A stretch of DNA of 10,264 bases, from contig JAMFST010000425.1 of assembly GCA_026225435.1 (NCBI GenBank), forward strand, positions 1-10,264, read 5' to 3'. The notes below the pieces were generated by a model, which had not been told where the DNA came from, did not search any database, and saw nothing but the letters and a program-made list of their open reading frames with translations. The position numbers and the translations under genes are program-made. Of this stretch, positions 1 through 7,231 are shown piece by piece (positions within the stretch are counted from its first letter, which is position 1; the number at the start of each line of letters is the position of its first letter). Source of the DNA: Labilithrix luteola. GTDB taxonomy: Bacteria > Myxococcota_A > Polyangia > Polyangiales > Polyangiaceae.

Positions 1-257
1 ACACCGGGCAGAGCAACGTGCTCGACGCCACGATCTCCGTCGGCAGCGGCACGCTCGCCAAGCCGCTGGTCATCGTCCGCAACTGGACCGCCGGCACCCC
101 GGCCATCCTCACCCTCGACGGCAAGACGCTCACGCCCGACACCGACGCGTACGTGTCGGTGCGCACGGACGCGCAGGAGCTCTGGATCACGCTCGATTCG
201 AACGTCAGCGGCGCGGGTCACCGCCTGCAGCTCTCGGGCAACGCGCTCGCTGATTGA
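1..257 (+). CDS. 3' end of a hypothetical, probably secreted beta-rich protein (partial)
   Basis: The gene enters from the left edge; the first complete codon in frame is at 3 and the TGA stop is at 255-257, leaving 84 visible residues. The fragment alternates hydrophobic and polar residues in short stretches (for example KPLVIVRNW, AILTLDGKTL, AYVSVRTDAQELWITL) separated by G/D/T/S turns. It is rich in Thr, Ser and Asp and has no membrane segment, as expected for a C-terminal beta-sandwich domain of an exported protein. I do not recognise the family, and the catalytic or binding part, if any, lies outside the window. The GTG at 18 is an internal Val codon in this open frame, so it need not be a start. 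The gene converges on the efflux operon, with 15 bases between the two stop codons. Confidence 0.6.
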   Translation, partial: TGQSNVLDATISVGSGTLAKPLVIVRNWTAGTPAILTLDGKTLTPDTDAYVSVRTDAQELWITLDSNVSGAGHRLQLSGNALAD

Positions 258-261
258 GGGC

Positions 262-282
262 CGGCGAGACGATCACTCGCCG
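262..282. terminator. Hairpin between convergent genes, possible bidirectional terminator
   Basis: Perfect 7-bp inverted repeat CGGCGAG (262-268) and CTCGCCG (276-282) around a 7-base loop. It lies between the stop of the left-hand gene and the end of the RND permease gene, and overlaps the last codons and stop of the permease. Position and symmetry suit a shared terminator, but there is no T-run on either strand, so intrinsic termination is uncertain. It could instead act as a 3' stabilising structure. Confidence 0.4.
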
Positions 283-3200
283 AGGTTGGGCTCGATCGGG
301 CCCAATCCGCCTTCGGTGAGGATGGCGTCGTCGGTGACGTGCGGGTGGCCGTGCTGCGGGGCGAGCGCCGAGGACGCCGGCTCCTCCAGGCGAAACCAGG
401 CCACGTAGAGCGCCGGCAGGAAGAGGAGCGTCAGCCCCGTGCCGACGATGATGCCGCCCATCATCGCGTAGGCCATCGGACCCCAGAACACCTCCGTCGC
501 GATGGGAATCAACGCCAGGCTGGCCGCCGCCGCGGTCAGCAAGATGGGGCGCGTGCGGTGCTGGGTCGCATCGAGCACGGCGTCCCACGCGTTCCAGCCA
601 TCGCGCCGGTGCTCCTCGATCTGCACGACGAGGATGACCGAGTTGCGGATCAAGATCCCGATGAGCGCGAGCACGCCGAGGATGGCGACGAAGCCGAGCG
701 GCGCGCGGCTGGGGAGCAGCGCGGCGACGACCCCGATGAGCGCGAGCGGCGCGACGGCGAACACCATGAAGAGGCGGCTGAAGCTCTGGAGCTGGATCAT
801 CAGCACCGTGGCCATGACGAAGAGCATCAGCGGCATGACGGCGTTGATCGGACCCTGCGCCTTGCCGCTCTCCTCGACCGCGCCGCCGATGGTCACCGCG
901 TAGCCGGGGCTCATCTTCCTGGCGAAGGCGTTCATCTTCTCGGTCAGGTCGGTCACCACCGTCATCGGCTGGACCCCGTCGTTGATCCCCGCCTTGACGG
1001 TGATCGTCGGCAGGCGATTGCGGCGCCAGATGACCGGTTGCTCGACGTCGTAGTGGAAGGTCGCCATCGCCTCGAGCGGCACCGGCTGTCCATTCGTCGC
1101 CGGGACGGTCAGGCTGCGCAGCCCTTCGACCGAACCACGCTCCGGCGCGCTCGCCCGGGTCACGACGTTCACCAGGTAGATGTCGTCGAGCACCTGGGTG
1201 AGCGCCGTCTTGCCGAAGATGGCGTCGAGCGCGCTGGCGATGGCCTGCGAGGAGACGCCGAGGCGGCGCGCCTTGTCCTGGTTCACGTCGACCCGCACCA
1301 CGCGCGACGGCTCGTTCCAGTCGAAGATGCTGCTCTCGACCGCCGGGTGCGAGTTGACGATGTCGGAGACCTGCTGCGCGTAAGCGCGGACCTTCTGGGT
1401 GTCCGGCCCGCTCACCCGGTACTGGACCGGCCGACCGACCGGCGGCCCGATGTCGAGGAAGTGCACCAGCGCGTCGGTGCCCGGATACGTCTTGTTCAAC
1501 CAGGCCTGCAGCTGCGGCTTGAGCGCGTCGCGGTCCTTCACCCCCTTGGTGACGATGACCGTCTGCCCGAAGAAGTCGTTGGGCGGCTGCACGTCGAAGG
1601 AGAGGATGAAGCGCACCGCCCCTTCGCCGACGTAGGAGCTGAAGTGATCGACCCCGGCGCGCCCGACCAGCTGCTCCTTCTCGAAGCGGTCCATCTGGTC
1701 GCGCGTCTCCTTGATCGACGCGCCCTGCGGCAGGTTCCAGTCGATGATCAGCTCCGGGCGATCCGAGCTGGGGAAGAACTGCTGCGGCACGAAGCGCATG
1801 GCGTAGACCGACGTCACGAAGATGCCGACGGTCGCGCCGATGGTCAGCCAGCGGTGCCGCATGCAGCCGAGCAGGAGCTTGTGGAACACGCGTCCCATGC
1901 GCGAGCCGTGCTCCTCGTGCTTCTTCATCGTCTTCGGCAGGAGCGCGACGCCGAGGAGCGGCGTGAAGAGCACCGCTACGATCCAGGAGACGAGCAGCGA
2001 GACGGCGATGACGACGAAGAGGGTGAAGGTGAACTCGCCGGCGCCGCTGTCGTTCAGGCCGACGGGGATGAAGCTGGCGACCGTCACCAGCGTGCCGGTG
2101 AGCATGGGGAAGGCGGTCGACTCGTAGACCGCGGTGGCCGCCTTGCGCATCGGGTCGCCCGCCTCGAGGCGCGCGACCATCATCTCGACGGCGATCATGG
2201 CGTCGTCGACCAGCAGACCGAGGGCGATGATCAGCGCTCCCAGCGAGATGCGCTGCAGCGAGATGCCGAACAGCTTCATCGCGATGAAGGTGATCGCCAG
2301 CACCAGCGGGATGGCCAGCGCCACGACGAAACCGGCGCGCAGCCCGAGGCTGACGAAGCTCACGAGGAGCACGATGGCCACGGCCTCGAAGAGCGCGCGG
2401 ACGAAGCCGGACACCGCGTCGTCGACCATCTGCGGCTGGTCGGAGACGAGGTGCACGTTCACGCCCAGCGGCAGGTCGCCGAGGACGCGCTTCATGTGCT
2501 CCTTCAGCTTGTCGCCGAACTCGAGCAGGTTGGCGTTCTGCCGCATGCCGATGGCCAGGCCGATGGCCGGCTGCCCGTTGAAGCGGAAGAGCGGCTGCGG
2601 CGGATCGGCGTACCCGCGACGCACCTCGGCGATGTCGCTGAGACGGAAGAAGCGGTCATTGGCGCGCAGGTTGATCGCGCGGATGGCGTCCTCGGAGTCG
2701 AACTGCCCGGTCACCTTGATGCGCACGCGATCCGGCCCCGCCTCGAGCACGCCGGACGGAGCGATGGCGTTCTGCTGCTGGAGCGCGCTGATGACCGCCT
2801 GCTGATCGATGCCGAAGGCGGCGAGCTTGGAGGGGGAGAGCTCGAGGAAGATCACCTCGTCCTGCGCGCCGATGAGATCCACGCGCCCCGCGTTGGGGAT
2901 GGTCAGCACGCCGCGGCGCACGTCCTCCACGTAGTCGCGCAGCTGCCGGTCGGTGAGGCCGTCGCTGGTGAAGGCGTACACGTTGCCGAACACGTCGCCG
3001 AAGTCGTCGTTGAAGAACGGCCCGATGACCCCGCGCGGCAGCGTCCCCTGGATGTCCTTCACCAGGTTGCGCACGCGGAGCCAGCTGCGCGCCACGTCCG
3101 GGCCGCGGGCGGTGTCCTTCAGCTGCACGAAGATGGTCGTGTTGCCGGGGCTGGAGACGCTCTTGGTGTAGTCGAGCGTGTCGAGCTCCTCGAGCTTCTT

Positions 3201-3425
3201 CTCGATGCGGTCGCTGACCTGATCGATCATCTCCTGGCTGGAGGAGCCCGGCCACTGGGCCGAGATGATCATCGTCTTGATGGTGAAGTTCGGGTCTTCC
3301 TCGCGCCCGACGCCGAGATACGCCGACACGCCCAGGAGCGAGAAGACGATCATGAAGTAGGTGAGCAGCTGCTTGTGATCGAGCGCCCACTCCGACAGGT
3401 TGAACTTCTTGGTCGCGTTGCTCAT
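273..3425 (-). CDS. RND-family multidrug efflux permease (AcrB/TriC-like), 1050 aa
   Basis: Inner-membrane proton/drug antiporter of the resistance-nodulation-division superfamily, the pump of a tripartite efflux system. Typical full length, with the two-fold repeat visible: TM1 at about 20-38, first periplasmic porter domain to about 340, TM2-TM6 around 343-500, TM7 around 528-545, second porter domain to about 860, then TM8-TM12 to about 1010. TM4 carries the proton-relay pair Asp407-Asp408 (GLLVDDAM), the same numbering as AcrB. The TM10 position equivalent to AcrB Lys940 is Arg927, followed by a conserved Asn928 (IRNS). The N-terminal REEDPNFTIKTM and QWPGSS segments are typical of this subfamily. 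A hydrophilic tail of about 35 residues follows TM12. The ATG at 3423-3425 is chosen because it overlaps the upstream adaptor's TGA as ATGA and begins a normal N-terminus; the open frame upstream to 3644 is Arg-rich shadow. Substrate cannot be read from sequence. Confidence 0.96.
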   Translation of the reverse strand: MSNATKKFNLSEWALDHKQLLTYFMIVFSLLGVSAYLGVGREEDPNFTIKTMIISAQWPGSSSQEMIDQVSDRIEKKLEELDTLDYTKSVSSPGNTTIFVQLKDTARGPDVARSWLRVRNLVKDIQGTLPRGVIGPFFNDDFGDVFGNVYAFTSDGLTDRQLRDYVEDVRRGVLTIPNAGRVDLIGAQDEVIFLELSPSKLAAFGIDQQAVISALQQQNAIAPSGVLEAGPDRVRIKVTGQFDSEDAIRAINLRANDRFFRLSDIAEVRRGYADPPQPLFRFNGQPAIGLAIGMRQNANLLEFGDKLKEHMKRVLGDLPLGVNVHLVSDQPQMVDDAVSGFVRALFEAVAIVLLVSFVSLGLRAGFVVALAIPLVLAITFIAMKLFGISLQRISLGALIIALGLLVDDAMIAVEMMVARLEAGDPMRKAATAVYESTAFPMLTGTLVTVASFIPVGLNDSGAGEFTFTLFVVIAVSLLVSWIVAVLFTPLLGVALLPKTMKKHEEHGSRMGRVFHKLLLGCMRHRWLTIGATVGIFVTSVYAMRFVPQQFFPSSDRPELIIDWNLPQGASIKETRDQMDRFEKEQLVGRAGVDHFSSYVGEGAVRFILSFDVQPPNDFFGQTVIVTKGVKDRDALKPQLQAWLNKTYPGTDALVHFLDIGPPVGRPVQYRVSGPDTQKVRAYAQQVSDIVNSHPAVESSIFDWNEPSRVVRVDVNQDKARRLGVSSQAIASALDAIFGKTALTQVLDDIYLVNVVTRASAPERGSVEGLRSLTVPATNGQPVPLEAMATFHYDVEQPVIWRRNRLPTITVKAGINDGVQPMTVVTDLTEKMNAFARKMSPGYAVTIGGAVEESGKAQGPINAVMPLMLFVMATVLMIQLQSFSRLFMVFAVAPLALIGVVAALLPSRAPLGFVAILGVLALIGILIRNSVILVVQIEEHRRDGWNAWDAVLDATQHRTRPILLTAAAASLALIPIATEVFWGPMAYAMMGGIIVGTGLTLLFLPALYVAWFRLEEPASSALAPQHGHPHVTDDAILTEGGLGPIEPNLGE

Positions 3426-4579
3426 TGGCCGCCGTCCCGCATCGTCTTGCCCCTGGTTGAGTCTGCGTCCAAGCCCGGGACCACTGCGTCGGGTTTGATG
3501 CGCTGTCCGGGAGTCAGCGAGTGCACCCCGGCGGTGACGACCCGCTCGCCGTCGTGCAGACCGGTGAGGACGATGGCGTCGCCTTCGCTCTGCTCGCCGA
3601 GCGTGACGGGGCGGGTCTGGACTGCGTCGTTCACGACCACCCACACCGACGTGGCGCCGGCATCGCCGCCGCCGACCACCGCGGTGAGCGGCACACGGAG
3701 CGGCGCCTGGTTGGTGACGAGGCGATCGGCGTACATCGTCGCGCCGAGGCGAACCTCGGGGGGCGAGCTGTCGAGCGCCAGCCAGATGCGGCGCGTGCGG
3801 GTGGCGCGGTCGGCGGCGGGGCTGAGCTGCCGGACCTTCGCGGAGACGGACACCAGCGGCGGATCCTCGCTGCGGACGGTGAAGGCGTCCCCCAACTTGA
3901 GGTCCAGCGCGACGCGCTCGGGGACGTCGAGCACCAGGTCGAGGACGTCGGGGCGGGCCAGCTCGGCGATCACCGCGTTGGGCGCGACCACCTGCTCGAC
4001 CTCGAAGTCCACGCGGGTGACGACGCCGTCGAGCTCGGCGCGCAGGATCCCGTAGCTCAGATCTTCCTGCGCCTTGTGCAGCCGCGCCTGCGCCTCGTTG
4101 ACGGAAGCGGCGGCGGACGCCTGGGAGTTGCGCGCCTCGTCGAGGTTCGCTTGCGCCACCGACTTCTGCGCGACGAGCGACGTCTGCCGCCCGAAATTGG
4201 TGTCGGCGTTGGCCCTGGCGGCCGCTCCACCGCTGAGATCTGCCGCCGAGGCGGCGACGGCCAGCTGCAGCGAGCGAGCGTCGAGCGCGGCGATCTCCTG
4301 GCCGCGCTTCACGTGGTCGCCGACCGACACCGAGCGGCGGATGATGCGGCCGCCGACGCGAAAGGAGAGCTGGGTCGAGTAGCGCGCCTCGATGGTGCCG
4401 ACGAAGCCGCGTTCGTCACCCGAGGACGCGTGGACCACGGTGGTGAGAGCGGGGCGCGGCTCCGGTGCCTCCCCGGCCGCGTTGGAGTCCGAGCCCGGAC
4501 CCGGCGCCTTCTTGTGGCAAGCGGACAGCAGGCCCACGGAGACGGACGCGAGGACGGAGAGTGCGACGAGGCGCCTCAT
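3422..4579 (-). CDS. RND efflux periplasmic adaptor (membrane fusion lipoprotein), adaptor 1, 385 aa
   Basis: HlyD/AcrA-type adaptor linking an RND pump to an outer-membrane channel. It has a lipoprotein signal peptide with lipobox LSAC, lipidated Cys at residue 21, then a flexible Pro/Gly/Ser linker. The family order follows: first lipoyl half at about 65-100 (FRVGGRI, VSVGDHVKRGQEIAALD), alpha-helical hairpin at about 103-175 (Ala/Gln/Glu-rich heptads), second lipoyl half at about 178-207 (LDGVVTRVDFEVEQVV), beta-barrel at about 212-290 and membrane-proximal domain to about 365 (RVPLTAVVGGGDAG, GLHDGERVVTAGVHSLTPGQ). It is the second gene of the operon. Its ATG overlaps the stop of adaptor 2 by four bases and its TGA overlaps the permease start by four bases, so the three proteins are probably made in linked amounts. 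It is not a recent duplicate of its neighbour: the two share domain plan but little identity by eye. Confidence 0.94.
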   Translation of the reverse strand: MRRLVALSVLASVSVGLLSACHKKAPGPGSDSNAAGEAPEPRPALTTVVHASSGDERGFVGTIEARYSTQLSFRVGGRIIRRSVSVGDHVKRGQEIAALDARSLQLAVAASAADLSGGAAARANADTNFGRQTSLVAQKSVAQANLDEARNSQASAAASVNEAQARLHKAQEDLSYGILRAELDGVVTRVDFEVEQVVAPNAVIAELARPDVLDLVLDVPERVALDLKLGDAFTVRSEDPPLVSVSAKVRQLSPAADRATRTRRIWLALDSSPPEVRLGATMYADRLVTNQAPLRVPLTAVVGGGDAGATSVWVVVNDAVQTRPVTLGEQSEGDAIVLTGLHDGERVVTAGVHSLTPGQRIKPDAVVPGLDADSTRGKTMRDGGQ

Positions 4580-5664
4580 GCCGGCCCCGCTTGCTCGAAG
4601 CGGACGATCTGCGCCGGTCGCAGCCGGGTCGCGCCCGCTGTCACTACCAGGTCACCGTCGGTGAGCCCGTCGCGGACGATGACGCTGCGCGACTCGTACG
4701 AGGCGACCACCACGCGGCGCAAGCTGACGGACTTCGTCCCGGCGTCGACCACCCAGACCGCCGGCATGGCTTGCGTGTCGGAGAAGAGCGCGTCGGCGGG
4801 GAGGGTGAAGGTCCGCGTCGTCGTCAGCGGCAGGTTGGCCACCACCGGCGCGCCCAGGGTCATCTGCGGAGGCGGGTCGTCGAGCGCCAGCTTGATGCGC
4901 AGGCTGGCGGTGCCGACGTCGATCGCCGGCGCCATCTCGCGCACGGTCCCCTGCGCGTGGATGCGCGGATCGTCGATCAGCTCGATGCCGATCGCCGAGG
5001 CCTTCCCCACGCGGCCGGCGACGGTCTCGTCGACGCGGAACACAGCGTCGCGCGGACCGTCCTCGTCCAGCGTGAAGACGGTGGTGCCCGTCGCCGCGAC
5101 CTGGCCGACCTCCACCGAGCGTGTGCTGATCGTGCCGGCATGCGCCACGCGCAGCTCGGTGTAGGAGAGCGTCTCCTTGGCGAGATCGAGGCGCGCCGTC
5201 GCCGCGACCACCGCGCTCGCCGCCACGGCCTGATCGCGCACGGCGTCGTCCAGCTTCACCTTGGCCGTGACCGCGTCGGCAAAGAGCGCCTTCTCGCGGC
5301 CCAGCTCGAGGTTTGCCCGGTCGAGCGCCGCCTTGGCCGAGACGAGGGTGGCCTCGGCGATCGTCACGTCCGCCTGCTGCTGCGCCGAGTCGAGCCGCGC
5401 GACGACCGCGCCGGCCTTCACGTGGTCGCCCACGTCGACGAGGCGCGCGACCACCTTGCCGCTCGTCTGGAACGCCAGGTTGCTCTCGATGCGCGCGTGA
5501 ACGTCACCGGTCGCCCGGAACCCCGACTGCGCGTCGGCGCTCTGCAGCCGTGTCACCTGGACGAGCTGCGGTTCCTGCAACGCCGCGGGGGGCGCGTGGC
5601 ATCCCACCAGGACGAACAGACCCAGACCGATGACGCACCTTGGCATCATTCGCGCGTCATTCAT
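4576..5664 (-). CDS. RND efflux periplasmic adaptor (membrane fusion lipoprotein), adaptor 2, 362 aa
   Basis: First gene of the efflux operon and a second HlyD/AcrA-type adaptor. A short hydrophobic signal ends in lipobox LVGC with Cys at residue 22. The domains are: lipoyl half at about 60-92 (FQTSGKVVARLVDVGDHVKAG), helical hairpin at about 95-165, second lipoyl half at about 168-199 (LRVAHAGTISTRSVEVGQVA), beta-barrel at about 205-282 and membrane-proximal domain at about 283-355 (LPADALF, DGLTDGDLVVTAG). The start is ambiguous. ATG at 5664 is 7 bases below the predicted -10 box, so it would sit at the very 5' end of the mRNA. In-frame ATGs at 5649 and 5646 (Met6, Met7) would give a more standard lipoprotein signal (MMPRCVIGLGLF). 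None has a Shine-Dalgarno sequence. I kept the longest form. It is coupled to adaptor 1 by an ATGA overlap. Confidence 0.92.
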   Translation of the reverse strand: MNDARMMPRCVIGLGLFVLVGCHAPPAALQEPQLVQVTRLQSADAQSGFRATGDVHARIESNLAFQTSGKVVARLVDVGDHVKAGAVVARLDSAQQQADVTIAEATLVSAKAALDRANLELGREKALFADAVTAKVKLDDAVRDQAVAASAVVAATARLDLAKETLSYTELRVAHAGTISTRSVEVGQVAATGTTVFTLDEDGPRDAVFRVDETVAGRVGKASAIGIELIDDPRIHAQGTVREMAPAIDVGTASLRIKLALDDPPPQMTLGAPVVANLPLTTTRTFTLPADALFSDTQAMPAVWVVDAGTKSVSLRRVVVASYESRSVIVRDGLTDGDLVVTAGATRLRPAQIVRFEQAGPA

Positions 5665-5671
5665 GGATGGT

Positions 5672-5700
5672 GGTATACATACGGACGGTATGTTTGTAAA
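5672..5700 (-). promoter_or_regulatory. Sigma70-type promoter of the efflux operon
   Basis: Read on the minus strand: -35 TTTACA (5700-5695, five of six consensus bases), a 17-base spacer (5694-5678), and -10 TATACC (5677-5672, four of six). This is the best promoter match seen in the window, in an A+T-rich island within otherwise G+C-rich DNA. Predicted transcription start is about 5664-5666, which coincides with the first ATG of adaptor 2. The spacer is almost entirely filled by the TetR-type operator. Confidence 0.72.
5677..5693. promoter_or_regulatory. TetR/AcrR-type operator palindrome
   Basis: ACATACGGACGGTATGT: 6-bp arms ACATAC and GTATGT are exact inverted repeats around a 5-base centre. 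Operators with ACATAC/GTATGT-like half-sites are well known for AcrR-type repressors. The site sits between a TetR gene and the operon it should control, and lies within the -35/-10 spacer of the minus-strand promoter. Bound repressor would therefore exclude RNA polymerase. Its effect on the repressor gene itself is unclear, because that start is 75 bases away and its promoter is weaker. Confidence 0.72.
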
Positions 5701-5767
5701 AGAGGTTTCGTTGGAAGCGTTCAGAAATACCCTCTGCTAGAGGTTGTTCTCTTCGCCCGGCCTCCCC

Positions 5768-6379
5768 ATGCGTCGCACCAAAGAACAGGCTGCCGTGACC
5801 CGGCAGACCATCCTCGCCGCTGCCGAGCAGCTGTTCCTCGAGCGCGGCTACGACCACGTCTCGCTCGACCAGATCGCCGAGGCGGCTGGCGCCACGCGCG
5901 GCGCGGTGCACTTCCACTTCGTCAACAAGCCGGGGCTGATGCTCACCCTGTGCGAGGAAGATCACGACCGGTTGCTGGCGCTCGTCGAGCGGCTGGAGCG
6001 CCTCGAGCCCGAGCCCACCGCGGCGCCGCTCGACGAGCTGCTGGAGATCCTCGTGAGCACGCTCACCGCCTACCAGGGCAATGACGGGCGCCGCGCGATG
6101 ATCCGCGCCTTCATGGTCATGGGTCTCAAGCTCACGAACGACGAGCGCGCGGCGTTCCTCGTCTTCCAGCGGCGCTTGCTCACCGTCATCACCGCCATCT
6201 TCGAGGCGGCGGCAGCGCGAGGTCAGCTAGCCGCGTCGTGGACGGCGCCTAGGGCGGCGACGGCGCTCTTCTCGCTCATGAACGGTCTCATGGTCGGCTG
6301 GGCGATGGGCAGCGAGGTGCAGCTGGCGCCCGGCGGCGTGGAGTCCGTCCGCGGGGTGATGGCCGCGTTCCGCGCCTGA
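5768..6379 (+). CDS. TetR/AcrR-family transcriptional repressor, 203 aa
   Basis: Predicted ligand-released repressor of the divergent efflux operon. The N-terminus MRRTKEQAAVTRQTIL leads into the standard TetR fold: helix 1 at about 10-26 (ILAAAEQLFLERGYDHVS) and a helix-turn-helix at about 33-52 (LDQIAEAAGATRGAVHFHF), with the TRGA..HF recognition-helix pattern typical of AcrR relatives. The rest is a helical ligand-binding and dimer domain ending in ALFSLMNGLMVGW. Length matches the family. I chose the ATG at 5768 because it gives the usual AcrR-type beginning. A TTG in the same frame at 5744 would add eight residues (MFSSPGLP) unlike the family. Neither start has a proper ribosome site; the bases before 5768 are pyrimidine-rich. 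A possible -10 (TACCCT, 5728-5733) lies 34 bases upstream without a good -35. The gene ends three bases from the convergent SDR gene. Confidence 0.93.
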   Translation: MRRTKEQAAVTRQTILAAAEQLFLERGYDHVSLDQIAEAAGATRGAVHFHFVNKPGLMLTLCEEDHDRLLALVERLERLEPEPTAAPLDELLEILVSTLTAYQGNDGRRAMIRAFMVMGLKLTNDERAAFLVFQRRLLTVITAIFEAAAARGQLAASWTAPRAATALFSLMNGLMVGWAMGSEVQLAPGGVESVRGVMAAFRA

Positions 6380-6382
6380 CCT

Positions 6383-7117
6383 TCACGTCATGTACAACCC
6401 ACCGTTGACCTGGATGGTCTGCCCGGTGACGTAGCCGTTCCCGGCCACGGCGACGACGACGTCGGCCACCTCCTCGGTCGTCCCGAAGCGACCGACGGGG
6501 ATGCGACCCGGGTGCGCGCTGGGGTTGCCGGCGAGCATCTGGGTCTCGATCAGCGCCGGGGCCACGGCGTTGGCGGTGATCCCCTCCGGGGCCAGGATGG
6601 CGGCGTAGCTGTGCATCAGCCCCTCGACGCCGGCCTTCGACGCCGCGTAGTGCGGACCGACGACCCCGCCGATCTTCGCTGCCGTCGACGAGACGTAGAC
6701 GAGCCGCCCCCAGCGCCGCGCCCGCATCTCGGGGACGACCGCGGACGTGGTGATGAACGCGCCACGCAGGTTGACGGCGATGGTGGCGTCGAAGGTCGCG
6801 AGGTGAAGCTCGGTGAGGGACATGGGCCGCGCGATGCCCGCGTTGTTGACGAGGATGTCGACCGGGCCGAGAGCGCGACGCACGGTGGCGACCATCTCCT
6901 CGACGGACTCCGGGTTCGTCACCTCCGCGCGGATGGCGACGGCCCGCCGACCGAGGGCCTCGATGGCCTGCACCACCTCGTCGGCTTCGTGGTCGCCGGC
7001 CCGGTAGCTCACGGCCACGTTCGCCCCCGCGCGAGCGAGAGCGATGGCGATGCTTCGCCCGATGCCGCGATCGGCTCCGGTGACCAGCGCCGTGCGGTCG
7101 ATCAGATCGGCAGACAT
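6383..7117 (-). CDS. Short-chain dehydrogenase/reductase, FabG-like, 244 aa
   Basis: Classical SDR, NAD(P)-dependent oxidoreductase of cytosolic Rossmann fold; the closest general resemblance is to 3-oxoacyl-ACP reductase. Motifs in order: cofactor loop TGADRGIG (13-20), Arg39 after the second strand (SYRAG), which usually favours NADPH, NNAG (91-94), and the catalytic tetrad Asn116, Ser144, Tyr157 and Lys161 (YAASK). The end VTGQTIQVNGGLYMT matches the family's C-terminal signature VTGQ..VNGG. Length is standard. The ATG at 7115-7117 was chosen because MSADLIDRTALVTG is a normal SDR beginning; the long open frame upstream to 9145 is the antisense shadow of the transporter gene. Substrate is unknown: FabG-like proteins act on acyl-ACPs, polyhydroxyalkanoate precursors, sugars or steroids. 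No partner gene is adjacent, since it is convergent with the repressor and divergent from the transporter. Confidence 0.93.
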   Translation of the reverse strand: MSADLIDRTALVTGADRGIGRSIAIALARAGANVAVSYRAGDHEADEVVQAIEALGRRAVAIRAEVTNPESVEEMVATVRRALGPVDILVNNAGIARPMSLTELHLATFDATIAVNLRGAFITTSAVVPEMRARRWGRLVYVSSTAAKIGGVVGPHYAASKAGVEGLMHSYAAILAPEGITANAVAPALIETQMLAGNPSAHPGRIPVGRFGTTEEVADVVVAVAGNGYVTGQTIQVNGGLYMT

Positions 7118-7231
7118 GGTCCGTGACGGTACCACCGGCCGCGCCCCGCCGCGTTCTGCGCCGCACCGCGTCGCGCGATCGCTCGCACGTGCGGCTGTCT
7201 GCCCGCGCGCAAACCGCGCTACAGAACCCGC
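7118..7231. promoter_or_regulatory. Divergent intergenic region between the SDR and cstA-like genes
   Basis: These 114 bases must hold the promoters of both genes but are very G+C-rich. On the minus strand TACCGT (7131-7126) is a TAnnnT-type -10 box eight bases from the SDR ATG. On the plus strand TACAGA (7220-7225) ends six bases before the transporter ATG. Both lack a recognisable -35 and both would give leaders of almost no length. No Shine-Dalgarno sequence, operator palindrome or riboswitch was seen. Confidence 0.25.

Noticed and set aside
2653..2681. GG-N10-GC sigma54-like pattern around TTGGCGCGC
   Set aside because: It lies inside the RND coding sequence with no gene start nearby, and such matches are common in G+C-rich DNA.
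3426..3644. 73-codon N-terminal extension of the RND permease
   Set aside because: Arg/Pro-rich and overlapping the adaptor gene in another frame. The ATGA-coupled start at 3425 gives the family's normal N-terminus.
339..4055. Very long plus-strand open frame (over 1200 codons) across the RND and adaptor genes
   Set aside because: It is the antisense shadow of the minus-strand genes: the translation is almost all Arg, Asp, Glu, His and Ala with no domain, while the other strand gives full-length recognised proteins.
5744..5767. TTG start for the TetR repressor
   Set aside because: It would add MFSSPGLP, unlike AcrR relatives, and the AGAGG directly next to the TTG is too close to act as a ribosome site.
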